Positions 15,681 to 25,242 are shown, counted from the stretch's first letter. The stretch is DNA of 52,835 nucleotides from CAZIXN01 sp039180415 (GCA_039180415.1 JBCDDH010000017.1:1-52835); one strand, 5' to 3'. Notes: generated by a model not told the origin, from the letters alone. Numbers and translations: made by a program.

Positions 15681-15722
15681 CGACGCGGTCGAGGTGAGGG
15701 GCGGGGCGGGGCGAGCCCGGTC

Positions 15723-16415
15723 TCAGCCCGCGGGGCGCCGGCGGCGCAGCGCCAGGCCGGCGATGCCGAGCAGGGCCGCGGAGGCGGGCTCGGGGACGTT
15801 GCTGGAGACGAATTCGTCGATGCGGAACTCCACGCCGCCCGCGATCGAGTCGTCGCTCGCATTGGTGAACAGCAGGACGAACGAGCCGTCGATCGGTTCT
15901 CCGTCGTTGTCGATGATCTGCTGGACGATCTCGACGAAGTCGGAGGTGCCGGGGGTGCCGGGGGGCGGGTTGTGCTCGATGGCGATCGCGCCGAAGCTGG
16001 TGTTGCCGGTGACGCCGCCGAACACGAAGCCTTGGAACTGTCCCGAAGGAGTTCCCTCGTTGGCGCCGAGGATCGATCGGATGAAACTGGAAGTCGGCGC
16101 GTTTCGGGTGGCCCGCGCGTCGGCGTCGGCCAGGGAAAACAGGTTGCCGGCCACGTCGAACTCGAGGTCCGCCGCGGCGGGGTACGTCACGCCCGACACG
16201 CCGAAGGCGGTTTCGGGTTGCACGGCGCTATCGAACGCGAAGCGGACGGACAGGGGGGTGCCGAGGGGGAACGCGTCGCTCAAGGCCGTGGCGGCCTGGT
16301 TGGTAAAGCCGATGGCCTCGCCGTCGAACCGGACCTGGACGATCTCGGCGGACGCCAAGGGGGCCAGGCAGGCCGATGCGGCGGCGCACAAAACAAGCCG
16401 GTTCGATGTTCTCAA
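15723..16415 (-). CDS. PEP-CTERM sorted exported protein
   Basis: 230 aa from TTG 16415, chosen because GGAGAAGG lies just upstream and the start gives a clean signal peptide (RLVLCAAASACLAPLASA) before EIVQVRFDG. No ATG offers a better start. The C-terminus is a PEP-CTERM anchor: VPEPASAALLGIAGLALRRRR. The body is beta-rich with no recognised catalytic domain, like many PEP-CTERM proteins of unknown role. An exosortase would be needed to process the tail; none is in the window. Convergent with the GH55-like gene. Confidence 0.8.
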   Translation of the reverse strand: MRTSNRLVLCAAASACLAPLASAEIVQVRFDGEAIGFTNQAATALSDAFPLGTPLSVRFAFDSAVQPETAFGVSGVTYPAAADLEFDVAGNLFSLADADARATRNAPTSSFIRSILGANEGTPSGQFQGFVFGGVTGNTSFGAIAIEHNPPPGTPGTSDFVEIVQQIIDNDGEPIDGSFVLLFTNASDDSIAGGVEFRIDEFVSSNVPEPASAALLGIAGLALRRRRPAG

Positions 16416-16627
16416 GGCGTCCTTCTCCGAGATGGCGATATCGAAGGTTGATATCGCGTTTACATACTTCAATTTATAATCATAGCTGATGCAACGCGAC
16501 GTCTGGGGTGAGGCGTTCGGACTCAGGGTCCATGGCGGCATTGCCGACGTGGAACGCGGCCCGGGCCTCTTGTTCCCGCGATGCGGGGTGCGGTGAACGG
16601 TCCGCAAACCGCTGCTTGCCGACGACG

Positions 16628-18400
16628 TCAATCACGCTGAGTTTTCTGCGGACGTTCCTGGCGAACCACCCACTGCCGCGCGTCGTCGTCGTTGGTCGAG
16701 GTCGGCGTCAGGTCGGCGAGGTCGTACACCGCCAACGAGCGCACGCCACCGAACCAGTTGACTCCGCGGACCGGGCCGAGCGTAACGATCCGCTCGTTCG
16801 TGCCGTCGGTTCGCAGCCAATCGATGCCGCTTGGTGACAAGACGCCGTGGCCGTTGGAGTGGGGCCACCAAAGCAGCCCTTGCTTCCGACCCCGACCGTT
16901 GCCGTCGCCGCCGTAGGCGACGACCCAGGCCGCCTTGAAACCGGTGGGCGTCGTGAAGCGTTGCTTAACCCAGGTCCCGGCGGCGGGCGTGATGGTGTAA
17001 ACCGCGACGCCCGGGGATCGGCCCCACGGGTCGTCCAACGCCGGGCCGTGCCACGACTGATACCACCCGGCGGTCGGCACCTCGGCGCGGCCGCCGGGCA
17101 GCCAACGCGTCGTCCACCCTTCGGCTTCCGCCGTCGTCTCGTAGCGGTGCCCCGACCGCTTGATCTCTCCGGGCGGCTCGCCACGGTCACGCAGCGGGCT
17201 CCGATCCACGTACGCGCGACGCTGGAGGTGCTGCACCACGAACGGGTAGACACGGCCGTTGTCCGCCGTGACGAAGAACCGGCCGCCCACGAAAGCCACC
17301 GACCGGACCTGCGGCGGGGTCTCCCGCGGCTCCCCCAGGCCGTCGACATAGGCGCGCAGGTCATACCGATCGACCCACCACAACTCCAGGTCCTCGCGGC
17401 CGAGCTGAGCCACCACGGCCGTGGGTTTGGGGGCCGCGTCGAGCCACGTCACAAACAAGTCCGAACGATCCGGATACCGCGTCAACGACAGCTGTCGGCC
17501 CTGCCGCGACCACGGCGGCCCGAACGCCGTAAGCAAAGGACTCGACCGTGCCGCCAAGCGGCCCCGATCCAGGCGGATCAACTCGACCTTGCTCCACGAC
17601 GAACTATCCGAACGCGGGCGCTCCGATGCCAGCAGCAACCGATCCCCGTCCTCCGCCTCGCCCCAGAAAAACGCATCCGGCAACGCCAGCCCGGCCGGCC
17701 ACGGCTCTCGCCACCGCTCACGCCCCGTGTCGAGGTCGACCGCGAATAGATAAGTCCGGTACGACGAGTGATCGGTCAGCCCGGTCCAGCCACGCCGAAA
17801 CGCCTCGTCGTGCCACGTCCAAGACCACCGCACTCCTAGCGACCGCAACCGCTCCGCCATCCCCTCCGGATCGCCCCATGCCCATACCCCCGCTCCCGTC
17901 AGCGACAACCCCGCCGTTCCGATCACCGCCGCTGCGGAACTGGCCCTCCAACCCCACGCCCCGCCCGGGCGCAGCCTCGTCGAGCCGCATTCCGGGCAAG
18001 GCCGATCCGACGCGTCCGACCTCACCTGCGTCAGCGAGCCCCGGCGCAGGTATCGACATTTCCGACAGTACCACTCGCCCCGCTCCTCGCCTTTCCGCGT
18101 CCACCCACACCGCACCGCGCATGCCAGGAACACCATCACCGCCGCGACACCAGCCGCCCCCATCACCCACGGCAGCCACGTCGCCGCCCATGCGCTCAGG
18201 TCGACCCCGTTCAGCCGTCCAATCACGATCGCCGCGTCTCCCAGAGGCGACACGAACACGTTGTCTAGGACCGCGTCGCCCCGCAGCGTGATCGTCCGGT
18301 CCGGACCCACGGGCTGCATCCCGAATAGCGGGTCGGTGCCGAGCTCTTCCAGCCGCTCGGCCAGCGTCGGCGGCGTACGCTCTCCGGAAGCTTCGGCCAT
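16628..18400 (-). CDS. Membrane protein with zinc ribbon between two TM helices and a large extracytoplasmic domain
   Basis: 590 aa, function not recognised. Visible: a short N-terminal region with DPLFGMQPVG, TM helix about 73-95 (WLPWVMGAAGVAAVMVFLAC), a zinc ribbon (YCRKCRYLRR, Cys112/Cys115, and CPECGS, Cys135/Cys138), a second TM helix about 153-175, then some 400 residues rich in Trp, Gly and short beta-strands (repeats of F-A-V-x-L-D and V-A-F-V-G type) suggesting a beta-propeller. The zinc ribbon would face the cytoplasm. Downstream of the GH26 gene but separated by a strong hairpin, so probably its own transcript. Confidence 0.7.
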   Translation of the reverse strand: MAEASGERTPPTLAERLEELGTDPLFGMQPVGPDRTITLRGDAVLDNVFVSPLGDAAIVIGRLNGVDLSAWAATWLPWVMGAAGVAAVMVFLACAVRCGWTRKGEERGEWYCRKCRYLRRGSLTQVRSDASDRPCPECGSTRLRPGGAWGWRASSAAAVIGTAGLSLTGAGVWAWGDPEGMAERLRSLGVRWSWTWHDEAFRRGWTGLTDHSSYRTYLFAVDLDTGRERWREPWPAGLALPDAFFWGEAEDGDRLLLASERPRSDSSSWSKVELIRLDRGRLAARSSPLLTAFGPPWSRQGRQLSLTRYPDRSDLFVTWLDAAPKPTAVVAQLGREDLELWWVDRYDLRAYVDGLGEPRETPPQVRSVAFVGGRFFVTADNGRVYPFVVQHLQRRAYVDRSPLRDRGEPPGEIKRSGHRYETTAEAEGWTTRWLPGGRAEVPTAGWYQSWHGPALDDPWGRSPGVAVYTITPAAGTWVKQRFTTPTGFKAAWVVAYGGDGNGRGRKQGLLWWPHSNGHGVLSPSGIDWLRTDGTNERIVTLGPVRGVNWFGGVRSLAVYDLADLTPTSTNDDDARQWVVRQERPQKTQRD

Positions 18401-18451
18401 GCCCCATCTTACTTTTCACGCCCGCGCGCCTCGATGGTGTGACTCCGCGGT

Positions 18452-18492
18452 CCCGCCGGACCGGCCCTGTTTCTGGGGGCCGGTCCGGCGGG
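18452..18492 (-). terminator. Perfect 16-bp stem-loop after the GH26 gene
   Basis: CCCGCCGGACCGGCCC (18452-18467), a 9-nt loop TGTTTCTGG, then the exact complement GGGCCGGTCCGGCGGG (18477-18492). It starts 18 nt after the GH26 stop codon in the minus direction. There is no T-run, so termination may need Rho, or the hairpin may protect the mRNA 3' end. Confidence 0.7.
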
Positions 18493-18510
18493 GCAGAGCC
18501 GTTCGGTCCG

Positions 18511-20367
18511 TCAGTCCACGGGCAGCCCGGCTTCGCGTTTGATCTCGTAGCCGTGCATCACGCGGGAGAACATGCGCAGGTCATCGACTTTGCCCTTGAG
18601 CAGGTAGTTGTCGTCGGCTTTCATCCGGCCGAGTTCGACGCTTGCCGCGGTGGTGAAGTTGGCTCGCACGTTGCTCTGGACCAGCGGGACCGGCTCGCCG
18701 TTGAGGTAGATCACGCCCTTGCCGGTGCTGCGGTTGACGGAGACGGCGACGTGGTACCAGGTGTTCTCGGCGATGACACCCGACGCGGTTTTCAGGTTCG
18801 CGCCCTGCCAGCCGTTGCCGGTTTGGAACAGCAAGGCCCCGTCGTTGGTGCCGTAGGAATTGACTAGCAAGCGGAAGCCGTTGCGGCTGTAGCCCGAGGT
18901 GCTGTTGGCGAGGACCGTGTGGGTGTTGGTTTTAGGGTGCACCTTGACCCAGGCCATGAGCGTGAAGCGCGCCCCCAGGCCGACCTCGCCCAGGTCGATG
19001 TAGTCGTCGGCCCCGTCGAGCCCGAAGGATCGGTTGCCCTGCTGGGCGTCGTTGGCGTAGTACCCGCCGTGCCGGACGGCGCTGAGGTTTTGGCTGTCGT
19101 CTCCGATGTTCCACTCGAAGCGGAGCAGGCCTTGGGGCGAGTCGTCCGGCTGGGGGCGGTAGAGCCGGTAGTCCGCGGTGCCATCCTGCAGGAGGATCTT
19201 CGGATCGTTGACGAAGGCGAGGAAGTCGTCGCTGCAGAAGATGCCGGTGCTGTAGGGCAGGAAGAAGTAGCTGGTGGCTTCGTTATACCAAGTCTTGGCG
19301 TAAGCGATCCGGCCGGCCTGGGTGTAGCCGTCCGGATCGTTCGTGAGCTCCTGCATCAGGACGCCGGTCCAAAAATTCTGGGTGTCGGCCTTGGACGCCG
19401 CGTCCCACTTGTAGCCGTCGATGACGCCGGTCTCGCCGAGGTTGGCGATCTTGCCGCGGGCCTCGGCGAGATCGACGGACCAGGAGGTGAATTCCGCGAT
19501 CCGGTCGTACGGCCGGACCTCGTCGTTCTTCGCGGCGTAGACGTCCATGCCGATCAGGTCGACGTAATCGTCGCCGGGGTAGCGCGTCATGATCTTGGTC
19601 GTGCTCTCGGTCAGCCAGACGCCGGGGCAGTAGTTGAACAGGAGTTGGTGGTGGCCGTGCGTGTTGCGCAGCCGGTTGACCATGGTGCGGTAGTTTTCGA
19701 TGTAGACCTGTTGGGTTGACCATTTCGCGCCCCACCAGAACTGCGAGCCGAAGTGTTCGTGGAACGGGCGCACGATCAACGGGATCGGCCGGCCGTAGCG
19801 ATCGACGCAGTCGTCGAGGAACTGGGCGAACGCGTCGATCTCATCGAGGTAGACCTGGCGGTGCGACCCGCCGGCGGCGATCTTTTGCGGCGCGTAAACC
19901 CACTCGTCGTCCAAGACCGTGCCGCCCGTCACGGGGTTGCGCATCGTCCACACCAGATCGATGATCCCGCCGCGTTCGTAGGCTTCGCGGATGGCCTGGT
20001 GATACACGTCAGGGTGTTCGAGCATTTCGCGGATATCGAAGCCGTAGACGCCGGGGTATTCGCCGGTGACGTCCTTGATGTTGCACCGGCTGGTGTCGCC
20101 GTCGACGGTCGCGTCCCAAGAAGCCCACGCCCGTTGCTGCGTGTCCCAGCCGATGCCGTTGACCGTGGGCCGCTCCGAGCCGAACGCGGTCTTGCCGTCG
20201 TCGATCAGCCGTTGAAGGTTCGCAAACAGCGCTCGGGCTTCGGGCGTGGCGTGAGGGTTGCTGATCTCGGCCGACGCTCCGGGGCACAGCCCAACGAACG
20301 CGAGGAGGCCGACGAACGCACCGATCCAGGCTTGCGGGCGAGTCGTGACGAGAGAGAGCGTGGGCAT
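18511..20367 (-). CDS. GH26 endo-beta-mannanase with C-terminal LamG domain
   Basis: Secreted glycoside hydrolase that cleaves beta-1,4-mannan (GH26 also includes some beta-1,3-xylanases). The start at ATG 20367 has an AAAGGAG 6 nt upstream and gives 618 aa with a signal peptide (WIGAFVGLLAFVGLCPGASA, about 1-33). The GH26 barrel shows the acid/base motif RPFHEHFGSQFWWG with Glu204, and the nucleophile motif LGETGV with Glu312. Residues about 440-605 form a LamG/concanavalin-like domain (GLDGADDYIDLG, TLMAWVKV, WYHVAVSVNRSTGKGVIYLN), probably for carbohydrate binding. It follows a 650-bp non-coding region and is closed by a perfect hairpin. Confidence 0.92.
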   Translation of the reverse strand: MPTLSLVTTRPQAWIGAFVGLLAFVGLCPGASAEISNPHATPEARALFANLQRLIDDGKTAFGSERPTVNGIGWDTQQRAWASWDATVDGDTSRCNIKDVTGEYPGVYGFDIREMLEHPDVYHQAIREAYERGGIIDLVWTMRNPVTGGTVLDDEWVYAPQKIAAGGSHRQVYLDEIDAFAQFLDDCVDRYGRPIPLIVRPFHEHFGSQFWWGAKWSTQQVYIENYRTMVNRLRNTHGHHQLLFNYCPGVWLTESTTKIMTRYPGDDYVDLIGMDVYAAKNDEVRPYDRIAEFTSWSVDLAEARGKIANLGETGVIDGYKWDAASKADTQNFWTGVLMQELTNDPDGYTQAGRIAYAKTWYNEATSYFFLPYSTGIFCSDDFLAFVNDPKILLQDGTADYRLYRPQPDDSPQGLLRFEWNIGDDSQNLSAVRHGGYYANDAQQGNRSFGLDGADDYIDLGEVGLGARFTLMAWVKVHPKTNTHTVLANSTSGYSRNGFRLLVNSYGTNDGALLFQTGNGWQGANLKTASGVIAENTWYHVAVSVNRSTGKGVIYLNGEPVPLVQSNVRANFTTAASVELGRMKADDNYLLKGKVDDLRMFSRVMHGYEIKREAGLPVD

Positions 20368-21014
20368 GGAGAACTCCTTTATGAGATGAAGCGGAGACAG
20401 ATCGGAGCGTGGTGGGGCGGTCTGTTCGAGACGGGGGGCGCAGCCGACATCCACGAAATAGCCTTGGCCCGACTCCCTTTGGAGCCCGGCGATCAAACCG
20501 TGCGACGACTTGATGCGCTAACGAAACCGATCAGACACAAACACCCCCGCCGAACGCCGGCCGGGGACTAAACGAGGATGAACGAAGACGGCCCCAAAAG
20601 AAGACGAGTGGTTGCCAACACCGAGAAGCTCCCGATCGGGGATAGAGTTTTCTTAGTTTTTTGAAGACGCACGACGCGGAGTGACCAAGCAGAGATGAGA
20701 TCGGCGGGATAAAAATCCTGCTTCACAAATATTAATGTGGCGGCGTGGGCGAGTCAACCGGTATCCCGGATAACGGACTCTCATGACATCCGCGATCCGA
20801 AGCGTGGATCTCGGCAGGCTCGCCGGCGTGCGTCTCGAGTTCAGCGATAGGTTTGACCCGCCGACCGAAGGCAAGTCGCCGGGGGTGCAAGTTTGTTGGA
20901 ACGCAACGGCTCTTGCGATCGGCCCGCGGCGTGTCGCGGGAGCTTTGGATTCGCCGAAGTCGATCGGCGGATTTGGCGGTGGACGTGCGAGAGCTGCGGT
21001 GAATGAGGGGCGGT
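20368..21014. other. Non-coding region upstream of the GH26 gene
   Basis: About 650 bp. Open frames here (for example plus 20783-21142) have no convincing composition or family match. AT-richer patches at 20640-20740 (TTTTCTTAGTTTTTTG, CACAAATATTAATGTGG) probably hold the GH26 promoter on the minus strand; no exact -35/-10 was assigned. Confidence 0.35.
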
Positions 21015-21611
21015 TCAGCCTTGCGCGGGGAAGTGGTCCGCGAGGTGCTGCCGGTAGCGGGCGAAGTCGGCGTCGAGGTCGGGGTTTTTCATCACGTCGT
21101 GGCAGGCGAACGTGGGCAGCGGCTCCATGCCGAAGAACTTGAAGTTCAGGTGCATCGGGCGGAACAGGTCGTCGATCGACATCCCGGCAAAGAAGGTCTG
21201 GGCGGGGTCGGCGAAGGACTCGTGCGGGGCGTTGAGGGTGAGCGAGAGCATGTATTTCTTCCCGGTGAGGGTGCCGCCGGTGCCGTACTGTTTGGTGGGG
21301 TCGGAGCGGGTTCGGCCGTCGCCGGCGCAGAGACGGCCGTCCATCCCGAAGGAGTAGACGAAGTCCATGTACTTCTTGAAACTCCAGGGCACGCCCATCC
21401 AGTTGACCGGGGTTTGGAGGAGGACGGCGTCGGCCCATTGATGGTTTTCGATCTCGGGGTCGACCTCCCAAGCGTCTTTCATGGTGGTTACGCGGGTCTG
21501 GTAGCCGGCGGTGTGGAGGTGATCGAGGGCCATCTGGGTGAGGGTGCCGTTGAGTTGGCCGGGGGCGAATTCGTAGGCCTCGTGGGCGTTGATGACGAAG
21601 ATGTTTTGCAT
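21015..21611 (-). CDS. NAD(P)H:quinone oxidoreductase, MdaB-like flavodoxin-fold
   Basis: 198 aa from ATG 21611. Flavodoxin-like fold of the MdaB/NQO family that reduces quinones by two electrons and limits radical formation. Visible: IFVINAHEAYEFAPGQLNGT at the FMN/FAD-binding start, DAVLLQTPVNWMGVPWSFKKYMD in the middle (a family hallmark), YGTGGTLTGKKYMLSLTLNAP, and the FKFFGMEPLPTFACHDV stretch. Length fits MdaB (about 193). The Shine-Dalgarno is weak. Transcribed away from the exported EEP gene. Confidence 0.85.
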   Translation of the reverse strand: MQNIFVINAHEAYEFAPGQLNGTLTQMALDHLHTAGYQTRVTTMKDAWEVDPEIENHQWADAVLLQTPVNWMGVPWSFKKYMDFVYSFGMDGRLCAGDGRTRSDPTKQYGTGGTLTGKKYMLSLTLNAPHESFADPAQTFFAGMSIDDLFRPMHLNFKFFGMEPLPTFACHDVMKNPDLDADFARYRQHLADHFPAQG

Positions 21612-21792
21612 GGGAGAAAGTTCCAAGGTCCGAGGTTTGGCGTTTGGTGGTGGGAGGGTATTCGGTTCGGGCCACGGCAAGGCCGTCGGGAGCCGGGCGG
21701 CGGCGAGAGATTGGGCGGTGCGGTTTCCGAGCGGATGTGTCGGAATTCCGATCTTTGAAGCGCAAAAAAATCGAACCGCTCGGTCTAAGGCA

Positions 21793-21819
21793 TTGAAAAC
21801 GGGAAGATTTGCCTATCAT
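21793..21819 (+). promoter_or_regulatory. Candidate promoter of the EEP/PEP-CTERM gene
   Basis: TTGAAA (21793-21798) and TATCAT (21814-21819) with a 15-nt spacer, in an AT-richer patch 84 bp before the ATG at 21903. The spacer is shorter than the ideal 17, so the call is tentative. Confidence 0.3.
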
Positions 21820-21902
21820 TTCTGGCTTGAGCGCCCTGGGAGGTTGGCCGTTTGGGCGTCCAGTTCAGTAAGGCCGGGTGCGAGAAAGGCAAGTTCAAGT
21901 TG

Positions 21903-23507
21903 ATGCGATGCAGGATGTTGTTGGCGGTGGCCGCGTTGGCGGTCGGCGGGGCGATGGCGGTACCGGCCGCGGGGCAGCTGCGGGTCGTGACTTACAACAC
22001 GAACACCTTCGGCACGGAGGGCTTCGTCCCGGAGCTGCCGTCCAGCTTCCGGACCGTTCGGCCTGAAGCGGACGTCGTGTTCCAGGCGATCGGCGAGGAG
22101 GCGGTCAACGGGATCGCCCGGCCGGCGGACATCATCCTGTTGCAAGAGCAGCAGCAGGTCGGCTCGACCACCGAAAACCTGTTGCAACGGCTCAACGCGA
22201 TCTACGCCGACCAAGGGATCGTGTACGCACGCGGCCAGCTCAATCCGGGCATCACCGGTGACCCCGGGCCCGGGCTGGGCACCGGACCCGGAGCCTTCGA
22301 CACCAGCGAAATCCGGCAAGGCTTCCTGTACCGCACCGATTCGGTCGAGCTGATCGACGAGAGCTTCTTCGGCGGCATCAGCGGCCCGACCCAGCCGCGG
22401 GCCACCCAGTTCATCCAGTTCCGGCCGGTGGGTTTTGGGCCCGAGGCGGACCTGTTTGTCTTCAACGTGCACTTCGAGGCGGGCGACGGCTTGGGCTTCG
22501 GCGACGACCTGTTCGCGCGGGAGAGCGAGGCGACCGATATCCGCGACTTCATCTCCGCAAACGGGCTGGGGTCGAGCAACGTGATCGTCGCGGGCGACTT
22601 GAATGTCGATTCAAACTTCGAGACTTCCGGCGTGACGACGTTTGACGGCCGGTCGGCCTTGCAGATTTTGGCCGACGGCACCGACGAGAGCGGGCGTGTG
22701 TTGGACCCGTTGTTCCCCAACGGCGAGCTCGTGGATTTCCAAATCTTCTCGCCGGGCGTGCCCAACACGCAGTTCGGCGTGGACCTCGGGCCGTTCTTGA
22801 CGCAGAGCCCGTCGGACGGGGCCGGGCCGTTGACGGGCGGCGGGATCGACGACCGGTTCGATTTCATCTTGCAGAGCGACGAGCTGCTGGACGGCGAGGG
22901 CGTCGCGTCGATCCCGGGGACGCTGCGATCGTTCGGCAACAACGGCTCGACGCCCAACGATCAGATCAACGATGGCAACACGATCCAGATCGCGGGGTTG
23001 ACGTCGTTCACGACGGCGGAGGCGCTCGACGCGCTCGAGGCGGCGAGCGACCACTTGCCCGTGGTCGAAGATTTTCAGTTGCCGGCGACCCTGGAGGCCG
23101 AGCTGCTGAGCGCCGTGCCGGTGGAGGTCACGCAAGGCGACGCGGTATCGCTGGATCTGGCGATCTTCAACGCGACCGACGTGAGCGTGGCGATCGGAGC
23201 GGACGAGCTGGATTTCGAACTCACGACCGAGGGCGACGTCTTCGGCGCGGCCTCCGGTACCGACGCGGCGCTGGGTGAGGCGTTCTTGGCATCGGTCCAG
23301 CTGAACACCAACGAACTCGGGTCGCGGAGCGGCGTGATCACGGTGACGAGCGACAGCCCGGCGGTGGCGAACGGGCGGGTAACGATCCCGGTGTCGTTCA
23401 CGGTTGTGCCCGAGCCGGGGGTGCTTGGGGTTTTGACGGGCTTGGGCGTCTTGGGTTTGCGGCGGCGCGTTCGCGTTGGCGAGCTTGCTTCGACGGGCTC
23501 GCATTAG
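21903..23507 (+). CDS. Exported endonuclease/exonuclease/phosphatase-family protein with PEP-CTERM tail
   Basis: 534 aa from ATG 21903, chosen because it gives a signal peptide (MLLAVAALAVGGAMAVPAAG). The EEP (DNase I-like) domain spans about 25-395: VVTYNTNTF, LLQEQQQ (metal-binding Glu), FNVHFEAG, VIVAGDLNVD and ASDHLPVV (catalytic Asp-His). About 100 residues of beta-sandwich follow (LEAELLSAVPVEVTQGD), then a PEP-CTERM tail (VPEPGVLGVLTGLGVLGLRRR). Probably a surface or secreted nuclease or phosphodiesterase that scavenges phosphate or nucleic acid; the substrate is not decidable. Second PEP-CTERM protein in the window. Confidence 0.85.
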   Translation: MRCRMLLAVAALAVGGAMAVPAAGQLRVVTYNTNTFGTEGFVPELPSSFRTVRPEADVVFQAIGEEAVNGIARPADIILLQEQQQVGSTTENLLQRLNAIYADQGIVYARGQLNPGITGDPGPGLGTGPGAFDTSEIRQGFLYRTDSVELIDESFFGGISGPTQPRATQFIQFRPVGFGPEADLFVFNVHFEAGDGLGFGDDLFARESEATDIRDFISANGLGSSNVIVAGDLNVDSNFETSGVTTFDGRSALQILADGTDESGRVLDPLFPNGELVDFQIFSPGVPNTQFGVDLGPFLTQSPSDGAGPLTGGGIDDRFDFILQSDELLDGEGVASIPGTLRSFGNNGSTPNDQINDGNTIQIAGLTSFTTAEALDALEAASDHLPVVEDFQLPATLEAELLSAVPVEVTQGDAVSLDLAIFNATDVSVAIGADELDFELTTEGDVFGAASGTDAALGEAFLASVQLNTNELGSRSGVITVTSDSPAVANGRVTIPVSFTVVPEPGVLGVLTGLGVLGLRRRVRVGELASTGSH

Positions 23508-23540
23508 ACCGGCGGTCGGTGGCGACGCCGTTTGGCGGAA

Positions 23541-24050
23541 TCACGTGGCGACGGGGCCTTGACGGACGAGCACCAGCAAGAGCAGGGCGGAGGTCGCGAG
23601 CGCGACGCCGGTACGGATCGCGTTCCAGCGGTTCCACGGGGCTTCGAACGCGGCGCGGGCGTCGGCGAGCGATTCGTCGGGGACGGCTTGTGTGTCGATG
23701 CGCTGCAGGGCGTTGTTAAGCGGGATGTTTTTCGTGACGGTCGGGAGTTGCAGGCCCGCGATGTAGAGCGTGGCGGCGGCGGTTACGAGCGTGGCGTCGA
23801 AGGAGGGCAGGGCGAACCAACCGGCGACGGCCGCGGCGAGCAGGACGACGGCGGAGCCGAGCCAGAGCGTGAGGAACCGGGGCTCGCCGTCTTGGATGAT
23901 GCCGTCGATGGTTTGGAAGCCGCGGATGAACTCGGCGTCGGGCAGGCGGGCGAGGCCGGGCATGACGATCAAAAGAAACGCGACGAGGAAGCCGGCGACC
24001 AGCGTGACGAGTAGTGTGGCGAGGGCGAGCAGGGCGAGGTAAATCGTCAT
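23541..24050 (-). CDS. DUF1772 (anthrone-oxygenase-like) membrane protein
   Basis: 169 aa with four predicted TM helices: about 5-30, 60-82, 85-105 and 148-165. FIRGFQTIDGIIQDGEPRF between helices 1 and 2 and the WNRWNAIRTG stretch before the last helix are typical of DUF1772. Biochemical role unknown in bacteria. Convergent with the EEP gene and divergent from the M15 peptidase gene. Confidence 0.75.
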   Translation of the reverse strand: MTIYLALLALATLLVTLVAGFLVAFLLIVMPGLARLPDAEFIRGFQTIDGIIQDGEPRFLTLWLGSAVVLLAAAVAGWFALPSFDATLVTAAATLYIAGLQLPTVTKNIPLNNALQRIDTQAVPDESLADARAAFEAPWNRWNAIRTGVALATSALLLLVLVRQGPVAT

Positions 24051-24162
24051 GGACGAGGCTAGGCGGGGCGGCCGGCGCGCGGTAGGTTGCGGGTCGGACC
24101 GCTCGATCTTGGGCTGCGGGATGGGGCTTGCGGTTGGTTCTTCAAGGAAAGGAAGCGTCGTC

Positions 24163-25242
24163 GTGTTTCGATTGCTGACGTGGAGTGTGTGGACGGTGGG
24201 CTTGGCGGGGTTGGTTGGTTTCGGCGTCGGGTGCGCGGGCGGACCGACGGAAAAAGTGGCAGAGGCGTCGGGCGTTCGGCATCACGTGCGGCCGGGAGAT
24301 GCCGCGGCGTTGGCCGAGCTGATGGCGTACGACGCGCGGGGCAAGACGAAGCTTCCCCCGGCGTACGTGCTGCGGCAGCTGCGCGCGCGGGAAGCGGGTT
24401 CGGCGGTCGATGCGGCGTTTACACAGGCTTTGGCGGAGGACACGCCGGCGGCGCGGGCGGCGGTCTACCGGGCGGTGGAACTGGACTTTGTGCACCGGGC
24501 GGACACGTCGTCGTTGGACCTGCTGGGGGCGGAGTTGAGCGAGCGGTTCCGGGCGTTCGGCTGGCACGCGCACGATTACCCCGGTGGGCCGGAGGGTCCG
24601 GATGAAGAACGGGCGGGGACGCTGGCGGACGCGTTGGATGCGGTGACGCCGGAGCGGCGGGCGAACCGGGCGGCGGTGGCGGTGATCGTGCGGGACGAGG
24701 CGACGGACGCGCTGTGGGACTACATGCTCGGGCAATGGCGGCCGGTTCCCGGCGAGGACGGACACAAGCTGAACCGGCACGCGGTGGAGCCGTACGTGGC
24801 GATGCGCGAGGCGGCGGCGGCGGACGGCGTGGCACTGGAGATCCTGTCCGGGCACCGCGACCCGGCGAAGGCGCGGGCGAACGCGGCGCGGGTGGGCAAC
24901 AGCTTCGCGGTGGCGAGCTTCTCGTCGCACTCGCTGGGGTTGGCGATCGACGTCTTGTTGCCGCGGCCGGCGGGAGACGCCGGGGGTGCCGGTGGCGTCA
25001 GCGACCTGGGCGATGCCGGCGGAGCGGAAGGGCGGTTCCGGTTGACGACGCGGCCGATGGCGGCGGTGGTGGATATGCGTCGGTCGCCGGTCCATAAGTG
25101 GTTGCACTTGTACGGGCACCGGTTCGGCTGGTACCCGTTCCAGCACGAGCCCTGGCACTGGGAGTACAACCCGCCGGGGTTCCGCGAGGTGTTCTTCGCG
25201 GATTTCCCGAGCGGGGCACCGCAGCGCGGCGCGGTTGAATAG
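24163..25242 (+). CDS. M15-family D-Ala-D-Ala carboxypeptidase-like lipoprotein (VanY/DacC type)
   Basis: Zinc peptidase acting on peptidoglycan stem peptides. A GTG start at 24163 is preferred: it follows AAGGAAG and gives a lipoprotein signal ending GVGC (Cys24). Upstream ATGs at 24049 and 24121 remain possible but produce an implausible N-terminus. The M15 core has YVAMREAAAADGVALEILSG, the zinc ligands in SSHSLGLAIDV (His, Asp), and EPWHWEYN near the C-terminus (catalytic Glu/His region). The N-terminal about 150 residues match nothing I recognise. Single gene, divergent from the DUF1772 gene. Confidence 0.85.
   Translation: MFRLLTWSVWTVGLAGLVGFGVGCAGGPTEKVAEASGVRHHVRPGDAAALAELMAYDARGKTKLPPAYVLRQLRAREAGSAVDAAFTQALAEDTPAARAAVYRAVELDFVHRADTSSLDLLGAELSERFRAFGWHAHDYPGGPEGPDEERAGTLADALDAVTPERRANRAAVAVIVRDEATDALWDYMLGQWRPVPGEDGHKLNRHAVEPYVAMREAAAADGVALEILSGHRDPAKARANAARVGNSFAVASFSSHSLGLAIDVLLPRPAGDAGGAGGVSDLGDAGGAEGRFRLTTRPMAAVVDMRRSPVHKWLHLYGHRFGWYPFQHEPWHWEYNPPGFREVFFADFPSGAPQRGAVE

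Noticed and set aside
20783..21142. 119-codon plus-strand frame upstream of the MdaB-like gene
   Set aside because: No Shine-Dalgarno, no family resemblance, and the second half is the shadow of the MdaB-like gene.
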